Assembly: GCF_001422405.1 (NCBI RefSeq)
Contig: NZ_LMMV01000001.1
Span: forward strand, 497,275 to 561,274
Source of the DNA: Pseudorhodoferax sp. Leaf267
GTDB taxonomy: Bacteria > Pseudomonadota > Gammaproteobacteria > Burkholderiales > Burkholderiaceae_C
Length of the DNA stretch: 64,000 nucleotides
Reading direction: 5' to 3'
The notes below the pieces were generated by a model, which was not told the DNA's origin, did no database searches, and worked only from the letters and a program-made list of their open reading frames with translations. This document shows, in pieces, positions 16,965-25,613 of the stretch (its first letter is position 1; each line of letters begins with the position of its first letter). Position numbers and translations under genes: made by a program.

Positions 16965-19628
16965 TCAGTTGCCTTCTTGCAGCGCCCGCACCGCCACCCC
17001 CATGTCCCGCCACGATTCCGGATGGCACGTGAACAGCAGCACCTGGTGCCGCTGCGCCGCGTCGAACAGCACGCGCTTCATCTGCGCCAGGCGCGCGCTG
17101 TCGCTGTGCACGAGGGCGTCGTCCAGGATCAGCAGCGTGGGCCGGCCGGCCTGCTGCAGCAGGTCGGCGTAGGCGAAGCGGCTGATCAGGCCGAGCTGCT
17201 CGCGCGCGCCGAAGGAAAGGTCGGCGACCTGGCCGGACTCGGTGGCGCCGCTGGTGGCAGGGCGCGTCAACAGGCCGGGCGCGAGTTGCGCGTCCATCTG
17301 CACGGTGGCGCCAGGCAACAGCAGGGGCAGGTAGTGCTGCAGGCGCTGCTGCAAAGGCGCCTGCAGCCGAGCCAGCGTGGCCTGGCGGCGGGCCTCCAGC
17401 TTGCGGCACAGCAGGTCGAGCGCGGCGGCGCGGCGGCGCAGTTCTTCGCAGCGGCGCTGGGCGCGTGCGTGCTGGCCGGCGACGGCCGCGCGCTCTTCTT
17501 CCAGGCCCTGGGCGCCGGCCTGCTGCAGGCTGGTCTGCAGCACGAGGATGTCTTCGTGGCGCTGGCGGTGCGCGCGCTGCAGTGCGTCCACGCTGCGCTG
17601 CAGCCGCGCGATGTCCTGCGCCACGATGTCGGGCCGGGCCGACTGCAGGGCGGCGCTGGCCTGCGCGGCGCGTGCGTCCACGGCCTGGTGCTCGGCGCCG
17701 GTGGCCAGCAGTTGCTGCTGCGCCTGCGTGCGGCGCTGGGCGTGGGCCGGGTCGGCCAGCGCGGCGTGCGCGGCCTGCTGCTCGCGCTGCGCGGCGTCGT
17801 GGCGGCTCTGCGCGGCGGCGTCGTGCTGGCGCGCCGTGGCCAGCGCGGCCAGCGCCGCCTGCTCGGCCTGGTCGGCGGCTTGCTGCGCGGCTTCAGCCTC
17901 GGGCAGCGGCAGGGGTCGGGCGTCGGCGGCTAGCGGCAGGCGCGAGACGGCGTCCTGCGCGGCCTGCGCGCGGCTGCGGGCGGTGTCCACGGCGGCGCGC
18001 AGGTGGTCGATGCCGTGCGGCGCGACGATGGCCAGGGCCTGCTCGGCCAGCTGCAGGTCGGCCTTCAACGCGTTGCAGGCGGCCAGCCGCGTTTCCGCTT
18101 CGGCCAGGTCGGCCAGGACGAGCGCGGCCAGCGCGTGCTGCAGTGCGTCCTGTGCCTGCTGGTGCGCGGCGGCAAGCTTGGCCAGGTCCTGCCCGCCCGG
18201 GGTGATGTGCAGCTGCCCGCCGCCTTCCAGGTGCAGCGTGGCGGGCGCGTCCAATAGTTGCTCGCCCTGGCCTTGCAGTGCGTGCTCGGCACCCCGGCTG
18301 GTCAGCCCGATGCGCTGGCCGCCCGGCAACTGGTAGGCCAGCCGCGTGGCAACGGCCTGGCGGCGCAGCGCGGCGTCGCCGAGCGTGCGTTCGAGCTTGC
18401 GCAGTTGCAGCAGTTGCGGCTCGGTGATGGCGGGTTGCGCGGCGATGCGGGCGCGCAGCGCCGAACAACGGGCCTGTGCGTCGTCGGCGCGCGCGAGGGC
18501 CTGGGCCTGGCGCTCGGCATCGGCGCGAGCCGCTTCCACCTGCTCGATGAGGCCGGCGCGCGCGGCTTGCTGCCGGGCTTCGCGGCATTGCGTGCGGGCG
18601 ACCTGCGCGCGGGCTTGGGCGGCATCGGCCTGCTGCTGCGCGGCGGCCACGGCTGCGCTGGCCGTGGCGCGCTGCGCGTCGGCGGCGGCCAGGGCCTGCG
18701 TGCGGGCGGCGGCGTCGGCCTGCTGCCGGTCGAGGGCAGCGAGTTGCTGGGCCAGCAGCTGGCGCGTCTGCTCCAGCTCGGCCAGCCGTGCGCGGTCGGT
18801 CGCCAGTTGCTGCTGGTCGGCCTTGAGCGTTTGCTGCTGCGCGAGTGCGACTTGCAGTTGCAGGTCCAGTGCGTCCCAGGGGCGGTCGGCGGCCTCCTGC
18901 GCGTGCTGGGCGCGCCAGGTGGCGAGCTGGTCGACCTGCTGGCGGTAATGCGCGATCTGGGTGTCTAGCGTTTGCAGTTCGGCCTGGTGCTGGTCGATGG
19001 CTTTGGCGGCGGCCTCGTAGTCGGCGCGGGGCTTGCCGGTGCCGGTCAGCAGCAGGCTGCGCTGCGCACGCAGATCGTCCAGCAGCGCGTCGCCGCCCGT
19101 GGCGGCGAGTGCGCCGGCCTGGTCGCCGACGCCGTCTTGCAATGCGTCGTGCAGGTGGTCGCGCGCATGGCGCACGTCCAGCTCCTGGCCCGTGCCTTGT
19201 TCGACCCACAGCAGGCCGGGGATGCCCCAGTGCTCGGGCTTGCTCGCGCCTTTGGGTGCGAAGCCGAAGCCGAACAGCTGAGCCAGATGGTCTTCTGCCT
19301 CGGTCCCGTCGAGCTGGCGCGTGCCGACGCGCAGGGTGCAGCGCTTCTTGCCCAGGAAGCTCTTGACCAGCTGGTGCGGCTGGCCGTCCAGCTCGAAGTC
19401 GATCTCCACGCGCGGCGCGGCGCTGCTGCCTTCGCCCCACGGCCGCAGGTCCTCGACCATGCTGGACTTGTGGCGCTCGAAGAACGCGGCGCGGATGGCG
19501 CGCACCAGCGTGCTCTTGCCGGCCTCGTTGGGGCCGGCCAGGATGTTCAGGCCAGCGTCGAAGCCTTGTAGCTCCAGCGGTTGGCGGAAGCGGCGCAGTT
19601 GCTCGACGCGCAAGCGGGTGAGTTTCAT
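16965..19628 (-). CDS. YhaN-like SMC/Rad50-family ATPase with coiled coil
   Basis: An 887-residue ABC-type ATPase. Walker A is GPNEAGKST (32-40). The middle, about 170-720, is Ala/Gln/Arg-rich coiled coil. The C-terminal lobe has the Rad50 signature LSFGAREQLGLI and Walker B LLILDDALVHSD. It is the partner of the metallophosphoesterase just upstream (ATGA overlap at 19625-19628), an arrangement like SbcC-SbcD or YhaN-YhaO, which process DNA ends. I see no CxxC zinc hook at the coiled-coil apex, so the YhaN group fits better than true SbcC. The stop is seven bases from the convergent CHAP gene. Confidence 0.88.
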   Translation of the reverse strand: MKLTRLRVEQLRRFRQPLELQGFDAGLNILAGPNEAGKSTLVRAIRAAFFERHKSSMVEDLRPWGEGSSAAPRVEIDFELDGQPHQLVKSFLGKKRCTLRVGTRQLDGTEAEDHLAQLFGFGFAPKGASKPEHWGIPGLLWVEQGTGQELDVRHARDHLHDALQDGVGDQAGALAATGGDALLDDLRAQRSLLLTGTGKPRADYEAAAKAIDQHQAELQTLDTQIAHYRQQVDQLATWRAQHAQEAADRPWDALDLQLQVALAQQQTLKADQQQLATDRARLAELEQTRQLLAQQLAALDRQQADAAARTQALAAADAQRATASAAVAAAQQQADAAQARAQVARTQCREARQQAARAGLIEQVEAARADAERQAQALARADDAQARCSALRARIAAQPAITEPQLLQLRKLERTLGDAALRRQAVATRLAYQLPGGQRIGLTSRGAEHALQGQGEQLLDAPATLHLEGGGQLHITPGGQDLAKLAAAHQQAQDALQHALAALVLADLAEAETRLAACNALKADLQLAEQALAIVAPHGIDHLRAAVDTARSRAQAAQDAVSRLPLAADARPLPLPEAEAAQQAADQAEQAALAALATARQHDAAAQSRHDAAQREQQAAHAALADPAHAQRRTQAQQQLLATGAEHQAVDARAAQASAALQSARPDIVAQDIARLQRSVDALQRAHRQRHEDILVLQTSLQQAGAQGLEEERAAVAGQHARAQRRCEELRRRAAALDLLCRKLEARRQATLARLQAPLQQRLQHYLPLLLPGATVQMDAQLAPGLLTRPATSGATESGQVADLSFGAREQLGLISRFAYADLLQQAGRPTLLILDDALVHSDSARLAQMKRVLFDAAQRHQVLLFTCHPESWRDMGVAVRALQEGN

Positions 19629-20827
19629 GGCAATGCCGCCCGGCCGCCCGAAGGCATGGCGGCACCCGCTTGGGGGGCCGCGATTCGCGAAGCGATGCGC
19701 GTGGGGGCCATGTTCGCTCCTCGTTGCGCCAGGGTGGCGGTCAGCAGCGCCAAAGCGTCCTGTGCCGTGCGGGCGTCGTCGGTGCTGCCGGCGCTTTCCA
19801 GGCGCAGCTCGGCGATGACGTCGCCCAGATAGCCGTCGGCCTGCAGGCCGGCGATGTCGGCATCGGTGGGCACCAGTTGCAGGCCGGCCAGGTCGGCCTG
19901 CAGATGGCGGGCTCGCCCTTCGGCTTCACCAATGGCAGCGGCCAGCTGCGCGTGCGCGGCGAGGTCCAGCGCGCCGTGCAGGCGCAGGTCGACCACGTCC
20001 TGCGCGGCCACGCCGGCCAGTTGCTGCAGCACCGCGTCCAGATCACTCGGCACCTGCAGCGCGGCATCGATCTGGCGCCAGCGGAACTGGCCGACCGTGA
20101 CCGGCTGCACCTGGGGCTCGGCGCCGGGCGCGGCGATGTCCACGACCAGGGCCTGGCCGGGCGCGTTGTCGCGAAAGCGGTCGGGTTCGGGTGTGCCGGC
20201 GTACCAGGTGCGCACGTCGATGCGTTTCATGCCGTGCCAGTCGCCCAGGGCCAGGTAGTCCAGCCGCGCGCGCGTGGCGCGGTCGGGTGCGATCGGGTTC
20301 GTTGCGTCGATGCTGTCGGCCAGGATGCCCTGCACGCTGCCGTGTGCCAGCGCGATGCGCAGCAGGCCGGCGGGCGTGGCGGCGCTGTCGAACCAGTCGG
20401 TCAGGTCGTTGTGGGTGTGGCGCTGCGTGAGCGGCGCGGGCAGCACGGCGAAGCCCTGGGCCTCGAACACCTGCACATCGGGCGCCAGCAGCAGGTGGGC
20501 ATTGGGTGGCACGGCGCCCAGGCGTTGCGCGCGCGTCCACACGCTTTCGGCCAACGCCGCGTCGTGGTTGCCGGGCAGCAGCAGCCAGGGGCCGGGGAAG
20601 CCGGCCAGCGCGTTGAAGAGGCGCCGGATCGTGCGCTCGGACACGGTCTGCGCATCGAACACGTCGCCGGCGACCAGCACGGCGTCCACGCCTTGCAGGG
20701 TGGCGAGCTGGGCCAGGCGTTGGACGACATCGATGCGGGCATCGGCCAGGATGGGCGCGTTCTCGGGCGACAGCGTGGCGAACTGGCGGCCGATCTGCCA
20801 GTCGGCGGTGTGCAGGAATCGGGGCAT
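19625..20827 (-). CDS. Metallophosphoesterase, YhaO/SbcD-like DNA repair nuclease
   Basis: A 400-residue calcineurin-type phosphoesterase. Metal-binding motifs appear in order: HTADWQIG, LVAGDVFDA, LPGNHDA, LAHGSVQG and LGDWHG. The ATG at 20827 begins the conserved MPRFLHTADW; in-frame codons upstream are not conserved. It should form a nuclease complex with the overlapping downstream ATPase. The last 35 or so residues (from about RGANMAPTRI onward) are encoded by what looks like a dispersed intergenic repeat (19665-19712), so the tail may be a late acquisition. Confidence 0.88.
   Translation of the reverse strand: MPRFLHTADWQIGRQFATLSPENAPILADARIDVVQRLAQLATLQGVDAVLVAGDVFDAQTVSERTIRRLFNALAGFPGPWLLLPGNHDAALAESVWTRAQRLGAVPPNAHLLLAPDVQVFEAQGFAVLPAPLTQRHTHNDLTDWFDSAATPAGLLRIALAHGSVQGILADSIDATNPIAPDRATRARLDYLALGDWHGMKRIDVRTWYAGTPEPDRFRDNAPGQALVVDIAAPGAEPQVQPVTVGQFRWRQIDAALQVPSDLDAVLQQLAGVAAQDVVDLRLHGALDLAAHAQLAAAIGEAEGRARHLQADLAGLQLVPTDADIAGLQADGYLGDVIAELRLESAGSTDDARTAQDALALLTATLAQRGANMAPTRIASRIAAPQAGAAMPSGGRAALP
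19665..19712. repeat. Comamonadaceae-type dispersed repeat inside the phosphoesterase 3' end
   Basis: A G-run, then CGCGATTCGCGAAGCGATGCGCG, broken here as CGCGATTCGCG plus AAGCGATGCGCG, and another G-run before GCC. From memory, similar G-run/CGCGAAGCGCG/G-run elements are scattered at gene borders in Acidovorax-type genomes. Here the element lies in frame within the coding sequence. Copy number was not checked. Confidence 0.4.
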
Positions 20828-21009
20828 GGGGTGGGGTGGATGGGCGACTGCGGCCCAATGACCTGAGCTGGACAAGTCACGAGATTGTGACGGTCCACGC
20901 GCAAGCCCAGCCCAAATGTGCAGTTTCGCGCGGTCGGCGCAATCGATTTGGCCGGTGATTTGCGCACGCCGCGCATGCATGATCCGCGAGTGCGAACGAC
21001 GCCCAAATC

Positions 21010-21640
21010 ATGTGGTACGACCGCGCGTCTGGCGCCGCGGTGTCTGCAGCGGGCGGCGGCGCCGCACTGGCCGTCAATGGCGTGGCGCAATTTCGCCCGA
21101 ACGCGACTGGCGAGCGACTCGCCCGCACTACCCTGACGGAGAAGGCTCTCGCCCAGACGAGCTGGCGTATCGACCTCGGGAGCCGGCTGCTCGATTCCAA
21201 CGTCGAGGATTACAGCGTTGCCGGCAGCAGCATCCGCGTCATCGACTTCGGCAACTCCAACGATGCTGCCATGCGGTCGATTTCCAGGTGGGCTTGTGGA
21301 ACGGGACCAACCTGATGCTTGCGAGCGCGCGGGACCAGGTCATGTTCGGCATCGACCCTGCCACTTCGGCCGCCAAGGGCCAGGTGCAGTACCTGGGCAA
21401 CAATCTGTTCCGGTTCCTGGAGACTGGCAAGGGCGGCTCGGGCACGACGCTCACCGTCAGCTCCGCGACCAACGGCTACCACGTGCGTACGCTGGATGCA
21501 TTGGACATGGGCGTCACCGGCAGCCCCTCCGACTACATCGACTACGTCGACTTCAGCGCGAGCCGCACGTTGGAGTTTGCCGCCGCGCCCAACGAGGTGC
21601 CCGAGCCAGATTCCAGCGCAGCCGACTGCCTGGGGGCGCC
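21010..21640 (+). pseudogene. Frameshifted remnant of a PEP-CTERM-type secreted protein
   Basis: One protein is split over two frames. Frame 1 (21010 to about 21275) gives DLGSRLLDSNVEDYS and SSIRVIDFGNSNDAA. The reading then continues in frame 3 from about 21280 with VDFQVGLWNGTNLMLASA and YHVRTLDALDMG, ending NEVPEPDSSAAD. VPEP close to the C-terminus is the sorting signal of PEP-CTERM proteins, but the transmembrane helix and Arg cluster that should follow are missing. No signal peptide precedes the first frame. I infer a degraded exopolysaccharide/biofilm-type surface protein with at least one frameshift and lost ends. A sequencing error could explain the frameshift but not the missing ends. 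Confidence 0.55.
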
Positions 21641-21651
21641 TGTGCGCAGGC

Positions 21652-23667
21652 TCAATGCGCGGCCTGCGCCCCCGGCCGCGCCTTGTAGAAGGTCATCGGC
21701 TGCGCCTTGGCCTCGTTCAGCACGGCGCGTTTGATCTTTCCGACCACGTGCATCTCGCAGGGCTTGCAGTCGAAGCGCAGCGTGAGCTTCTCCTTGCCGT
21801 TGATCAGCGCCAGCGGCTCGGCGCGCACCGTGCCCTGCACACCCGTCACGCCCTTGGCCTGCTTGGGACACAGCGAGAGCGAGAAGCGCACGCAGTGCTT
21901 GGTGATCATGAGGGACACCTCGCCTTCCTCCTCGTGGCTCTCGTAGGCCGCAGCGATCACCTGCACGCCGTGGCGCGCGTAGAACTGGCGCGCCTTGTCG
22001 TTGAAGACGTTGGCGAGATACGTGAGCGTGTCCTCGGGGTAGGGCGCGGGCGGCTCCACGGGTGCGGCGCGCAATGGGCGTTCGTAAGCGGCCAAGCGCG
22101 CGGCCTCGAGCGCCTCGCAGGCATCGCGGCGCAGCTGGTTCAGCAGCGAAGCCGGCACGAACCAGGGCTGTGACAGGGCGATGGCGATGTCCAGCGGCGC
22201 AAAGTCGGTGGCGCCGAAGCGGCCCAGGTGCTCGCGCAGGCTGGCCAGCCCCTTGGCCGCATCGCGCGCGGGCTCATGCGCGTGGCGCGCGCGGGCCTCG
22301 GCGCTGTGGCCGTCCTCGTCGGTCAGCTGCAGGCGAAAGCCGTCGGCCGTGTCGCTGAACTGCACCCACACGCCAATGCGCCGCTCGCTGGACTTCCTGT
22401 CCAGCATGCGCACCCAGTCCATGTCGCGGTTGCGGTTGATCTCGGTGCCTATTCGCAAGTTATGCAAATCGCGCAGGCCGGCCACATCGTCCTTGGGGAA
22501 CACGCGCCAGCGGTTCAGCTTGGTGGCCGACGCCGGCTCGGCGCGGTCGATGGCCATGCCGACCAGTTCCTTGTGCAGGTCGTAGTAGCACAGGCCGTCG
22601 CCGTTGTGCAGGATGGTCGCGGCGTCCGTCGTTTCCAGCTCGACCCAGTTCGGCCCGATCTGCGTGACCCAGCCGATGGCCTGGCCCGGGTTCTTGGGCG
22701 TGTCGAAGGCGCCGATGTCGTCCTGCCGGCCGTTGACGAAATAGTCGGTGAACTCGCGGTTGAAGTTCTGGTTCGGGTCGGGCGTGAAGCTGAAGGTGGT
22801 GCGCCCGCTCGACGCGCGGGCCAGCGGTGTGTGCGCCGGGTCCATCTCGCGCGCCTCGATCAGTTCGTCGATCAGCTTGCGGTAATGCGCCGTGATGTTC
22901 TTGACGTAGGCCATGTCCTTGTAGCGGCCCTCGATCTTGAAGCTGCGCACGCCGGCATCGACCAGTGCGGCGATGTTGGCGGACTGGTTGTTGTCCTTCA
23001 TCGACAGCACGTGCTTGTCGTGCGCGACGAAGCCGCCCTTGCTGTCCACCACCTGGTAGGGCAGGCGGCAGGCCTGCGAGCAGTCGCCGCGGTTCGCGCT
23101 GCGGCCGGTATGGGCATGGCTGATGTAGCACTGGCCGCTGTAGGCCACGCACAGCGCGCCGTGCACGAAGAACTCGAGCTGGCTGCGCTGCGGGTCCAGC
23201 ACCTGGTGGATGGCGCGGATCTGCTGCAGCGTGAGCTCGCGCGCCAGCACGATCTGCGAGAAGCCGGCGTCCTGCATGAAGCGTGCTTTCTCGGGCGTGC
23301 GGATGTCGGTCTGCGTGCTGGCGTGCAGCTGGATGGGTGGCATGCCGTCCAGCGCCAGCAGGCCCATGTCCTGCACGATCAGCACGTCGGCACCGGCGTG
23401 GTAGACGTCCCAGGCCATCTGGCGCGCGGGCTCGAGCTCGTCGTCGCGCAGGATGGTGTTCAGCGTGATGAAGATCTTGCTGTTGAAGCGGTGCGCCTCG
23501 CGGCACAGGCGCTCGATGTCGCCAATGGCATTGCCGGCCGAGGCGCGCGCGCCGAAACCGGGGCCGCCGATGTAGACCGCGTCGGCGCCGTGGTGAATGG
23601 CCGCGATGCCGATGTCGGCGTCGCGTGCGGGCGCGAGCAGTTCGAGCTGGTGGGAAAGCAGGGACAT
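21652..23667 (-). CDS. rlhA: 23S rRNA 5-hydroxycytidine synthase, U32 peptidase-like family
   Basis: A 671-residue U32-family protein. It starts with LELLAPARDADIGIAAI and has the family core FFVHGALCVAYSGQCYIS plus NRGDCSQACRLPY, whose four Cys are expected to hold an Fe-S cluster. The length, with the extra C-terminal domain, matches E. coli RlhA (YdcP, about 650) and not the shorter TrhP/YegQ (about 450). RlhA hydroxylates C2501 of 23S rRNA using prephenate-derived chemistry. It lies 84 bases after the alpha-hydroxy-acid oxidase on the same strand, probably a separate or read-through unit. The ATG at 23667 fits the family start. Confidence 0.85.
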   Translation of the reverse strand: MSLLSHQLELLAPARDADIGIAAIHHGADAVYIGGPGFGARASAGNAIGDIERLCREAHRFNSKIFITLNTILRDDELEPARQMAWDVYHAGADVLIVQDMGLLALDGMPPIQLHASTQTDIRTPEKARFMQDAGFSQIVLARELTLQQIRAIHQVLDPQRSQLEFFVHGALCVAYSGQCYISHAHTGRSANRGDCSQACRLPYQVVDSKGGFVAHDKHVLSMKDNNQSANIAALVDAGVRSFKIEGRYKDMAYVKNITAHYRKLIDELIEAREMDPAHTPLARASSGRTTFSFTPDPNQNFNREFTDYFVNGRQDDIGAFDTPKNPGQAIGWVTQIGPNWVELETTDAATILHNGDGLCYYDLHKELVGMAIDRAEPASATKLNRWRVFPKDDVAGLRDLHNLRIGTEINRNRDMDWVRMLDRKSSERRIGVWVQFSDTADGFRLQLTDEDGHSAEARARHAHEPARDAAKGLASLREHLGRFGATDFAPLDIAIALSQPWFVPASLLNQLRRDACEALEAARLAAYERPLRAAPVEPPAPYPEDTLTYLANVFNDKARQFYARHGVQVIAAAYESHEEEGEVSLMITKHCVRFSLSLCPKQAKGVTGVQGTVRAEPLALINGKEKLTLRFDCKPCEMHVVGKIKRAVLNEAKAQPMTFYKARPGAQAAH

Positions 23668-23751
23668 GGTGGAACCGCTCGCCTTCGCATGGCGGCGGCC
23701 GGTAGCGTGGGGAGGGCGGATTTTATGGGCTGGCCTGCGCCATCCCGCCCG

Positions 23752-24903
23752 TCACAGACGCGCCAGCGTGGCAGGCGTGATGTCGGCCAGCGTGGCACAG
23801 CCGGCCAGGGCCATGGTCGCCTCGAGCTCTTCGCGCAGCAGCTTGAGCATGTGGGCCACGCCCAGCGCGCCGGCCACGGCCAGCGCGTAGACCTGCAACC
23901 GGCCCAGCAGCACGGCGTCCGCGCCCAGGGCCAGGGCCTTGAACACGTCGGCGCCGCTGCGGATGCCGCCGTCGAACAGCAGTGGGTAGTCGACGTCCAC
24001 GGCTGCGCGCACGGCAGGCAGCGCGGTCAGGCTGGCCGGTGCACCGTCCAGCCCGCGGCCGCCATGGTTGGAGACGACCAGACCGCGCACGCCGCGCGCA
24101 CGCAAGAGGGCCGCGTCATCAGGGTGCAGCACACCCTTGACCCAGACCGGCACGCGCGCCTGCTCCAGCAGCCAATCGAGGTCCTGCAAGGTGGGTGCCT
24201 CGGCCATCAGCCCCTGGAACACGCGGCTGTGGCCCGGCGCCAGCGTGCGCTGTGGCGCAGCGGGATGCCCCAGCAGGTTGGCGGGCACGCAGTCGTCCGG
24301 CATGCGAAAGCCTGCCGCCAGCGCGGTGTGGCTGGCGGCCTGGATGCTGGCGTCCAGTGTGACGACGACGGCACCGTAGCCGGCAGCCTCGGCGCGCCGC
24401 AGCAGGCCCAGCGTGGCGTCGCGCCGCGGCTGGAAGTAGAGCTGGAACCAGCGGCGCGGGCCGGCCGCGGCGGCGATGTCCTCCAGCGTGCAGGTGGCCA
24501 GCGTGCTGCTGACCAGGCCTGCGTCCAGCGCCTGCGCGGCCTGCGCCGAGGCTCTTTCTGCGGCCGGGTGCGCCAGCCGTTGGTAGGCGACCGGCGCCAG
24601 CAGCAGCGGGTGGGCGAAGTCCTCGCCTCCCAGCGTGCAGGCCAGATGGCCGTGCGTCACGTCGCGCAGCACGCGCGGCCAGATGGCCCAGGCGTCGAAC
24701 GCGACGCGGTTGGCTGCCACGGTGTGGCCCGCACCGCTGCCCCCGGCGATGTAGGCCATGCGCGGCGCGGGGAGGAAGCGGGGCGCGAGCGTCTCGTAGT
24801 CCGCTGCGCAGCGGATGTCGGGCGGAATCTGCGCGAGCGGGGCCAGCACGCTGGCGTCGTGCATCGTGCGGGTTGATCGGTTGGCCTCGTCCATGCCGCT
24901 CAC
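23752..24903 (-). CDS. FMN-dependent alpha-hydroxy-acid oxidase/dehydrogenase
   Basis: A 383-residue TIM-barrel flavoenzyme of the lactate/glycolate/mandelate oxidase family, which oxidises L-2-hydroxy acids to 2-oxo acids. FMN and substrate motifs are clear: MAYIAGGSGAGHT near residue 50, WFQLYFQPRRD, VWVKGVLHPDD, the catalytic His/Arg loop VVSNHGGRGLDGAP, and LFDGGIRSGADVFKALALGAD for the flavin phosphate. It lacks the membrane insertion of mandelate dehydrogenase, so it is probably soluble. It starts four bases after the PiuC stop and so belongs to the iron-uptake operon, which is unusual for this family. The substrate is not determined. Confidence 0.85.
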   Translation of the reverse strand: MSGMDEANRSTRTMHDASVLAPLAQIPPDIRCAADYETLAPRFLPAPRMAYIAGGSGAGHTVAANRVAFDAWAIWPRVLRDVTHGHLACTLGGEDFAHPLLLAPVAYQRLAHPAAERASAQAAQALDAGLVSSTLATCTLEDIAAAAGPRRWFQLYFQPRRDATLGLLRRAEAAGYGAVVVTLDASIQAASHTALAAGFRMPDDCVPANLLGHPAAPQRTLAPGHSRVFQGLMAEAPTLQDLDWLLEQARVPVWVKGVLHPDDAALLRARGVRGLVVSNHGGRGLDGAPASLTALPAVRAAVDVDYPLLFDGGIRSGADVFKALALGADAVLLGRLQVYALAVAGALGVAHMLKLLREELEATMALAGCATLADITPATLARL

Positions 24904-24907
24904 GCTC

Positions 24908-25594
24908 CTAGAACTCCAGCCACATGCGCAGCAGGTTGTGGTAGGTCGCGGTGAGCCCGATGACGGCAGGGTCGGTCTCGCCCACGTTGCTGCGCAGGCG
25001 CATCAGGTGCTGGTCCATGTCGTACAGCAGGCGCCGATGCGCATCGCTGCGCACCATGCTGTGGACCCAGAAGTAGCTGGCGATGCGCGCGCCGGCGGTG
25101 ACGGGCTCGACACGGTGCACGCTGTGGCCGGGGTAGAGGATCAGGTCGCCGGCGGGCAACTTGATCCTGTGCTGGCCGTAGGTGTCCTCGATGACCAGCT
25201 CGCCGCCCTCGTAGCTGTCGGGGTCGCACAGGAACAGCGTGCAGGACACGTCGGTGCGGACCCGGCCCTCGCCGCCGGGCAGGTAGCGCACGGCACTGTC
25301 CACATGGTTGCCGAAGCTGTTGGCGTTGCCTTCGTACCGGTTGAACAGCGGCGGGGAGATCTGCTTGGGAAGCGCCGCGGAAAAGAACAGCGCATGCCGG
25401 CCGAGGCCTGCGAGGACGATCGTCTGCAGCTGCTGCGTGGCCTCGCAGGACTCGGGCAGTTGCCGGTTGTTCTTGGCCTGCGCCGACTGCTCGCCCGCCG
25501 TGGCCCTGCCGTCGCCCCAGGGGGCGGCCTGCAGGATCTGCCAGGCCTGGCGCAGTTCGTCGGGCGTCAGGACCTGGTGGACGTGCACGAGCAT
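24908..25594 (-). CDS. piuC: PKHD-type Fe(II)/2-oxoglutarate hydroxylase (PiuC/YbiX)
   Basis: A 228-residue PKHD-type hydroxylase. Iron ligands are in [10 protein letters not shown] (His-x-Asp) and [12 protein letters not shown] (distal His), and the 2-oxoglutarate Arg is in [14 protein letters not shown]. Length equals E. coli YbiX. Members almost always sit beside a TonB siderophore receptor and are iron-repressed. Here it starts 19 bases after the receptor stop. Its substrate is unknown, but a role in handling catecholate siderophores or antibiotic-siderophore conjugates is widely assumed. Confidence 0.93.
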   Translation of the reverse strand: MLVHVHQVLTPDELRQAWQILQAAPWGDGRATAGEQSAQAKNNRQLPESCEATQQLQTIVLAGLGRHALFFSAALPKQISPPLFNRYEGNANSFGNHVDSAVRYLPGGEGRVRTDVSCTLFLCDPDSYEGGELVIEDTYGQHRIKLPAGDLILYPGHSVHRVEPVTAGARIASYFWVHSMVRSDAHRRLLYDMDQHLMRLRSNVGETDPAVIGLTATYHNLLRMWLEF

Positions 25595-25613
25595 GGGGCA
25601 GGCTCCTTTCGGA

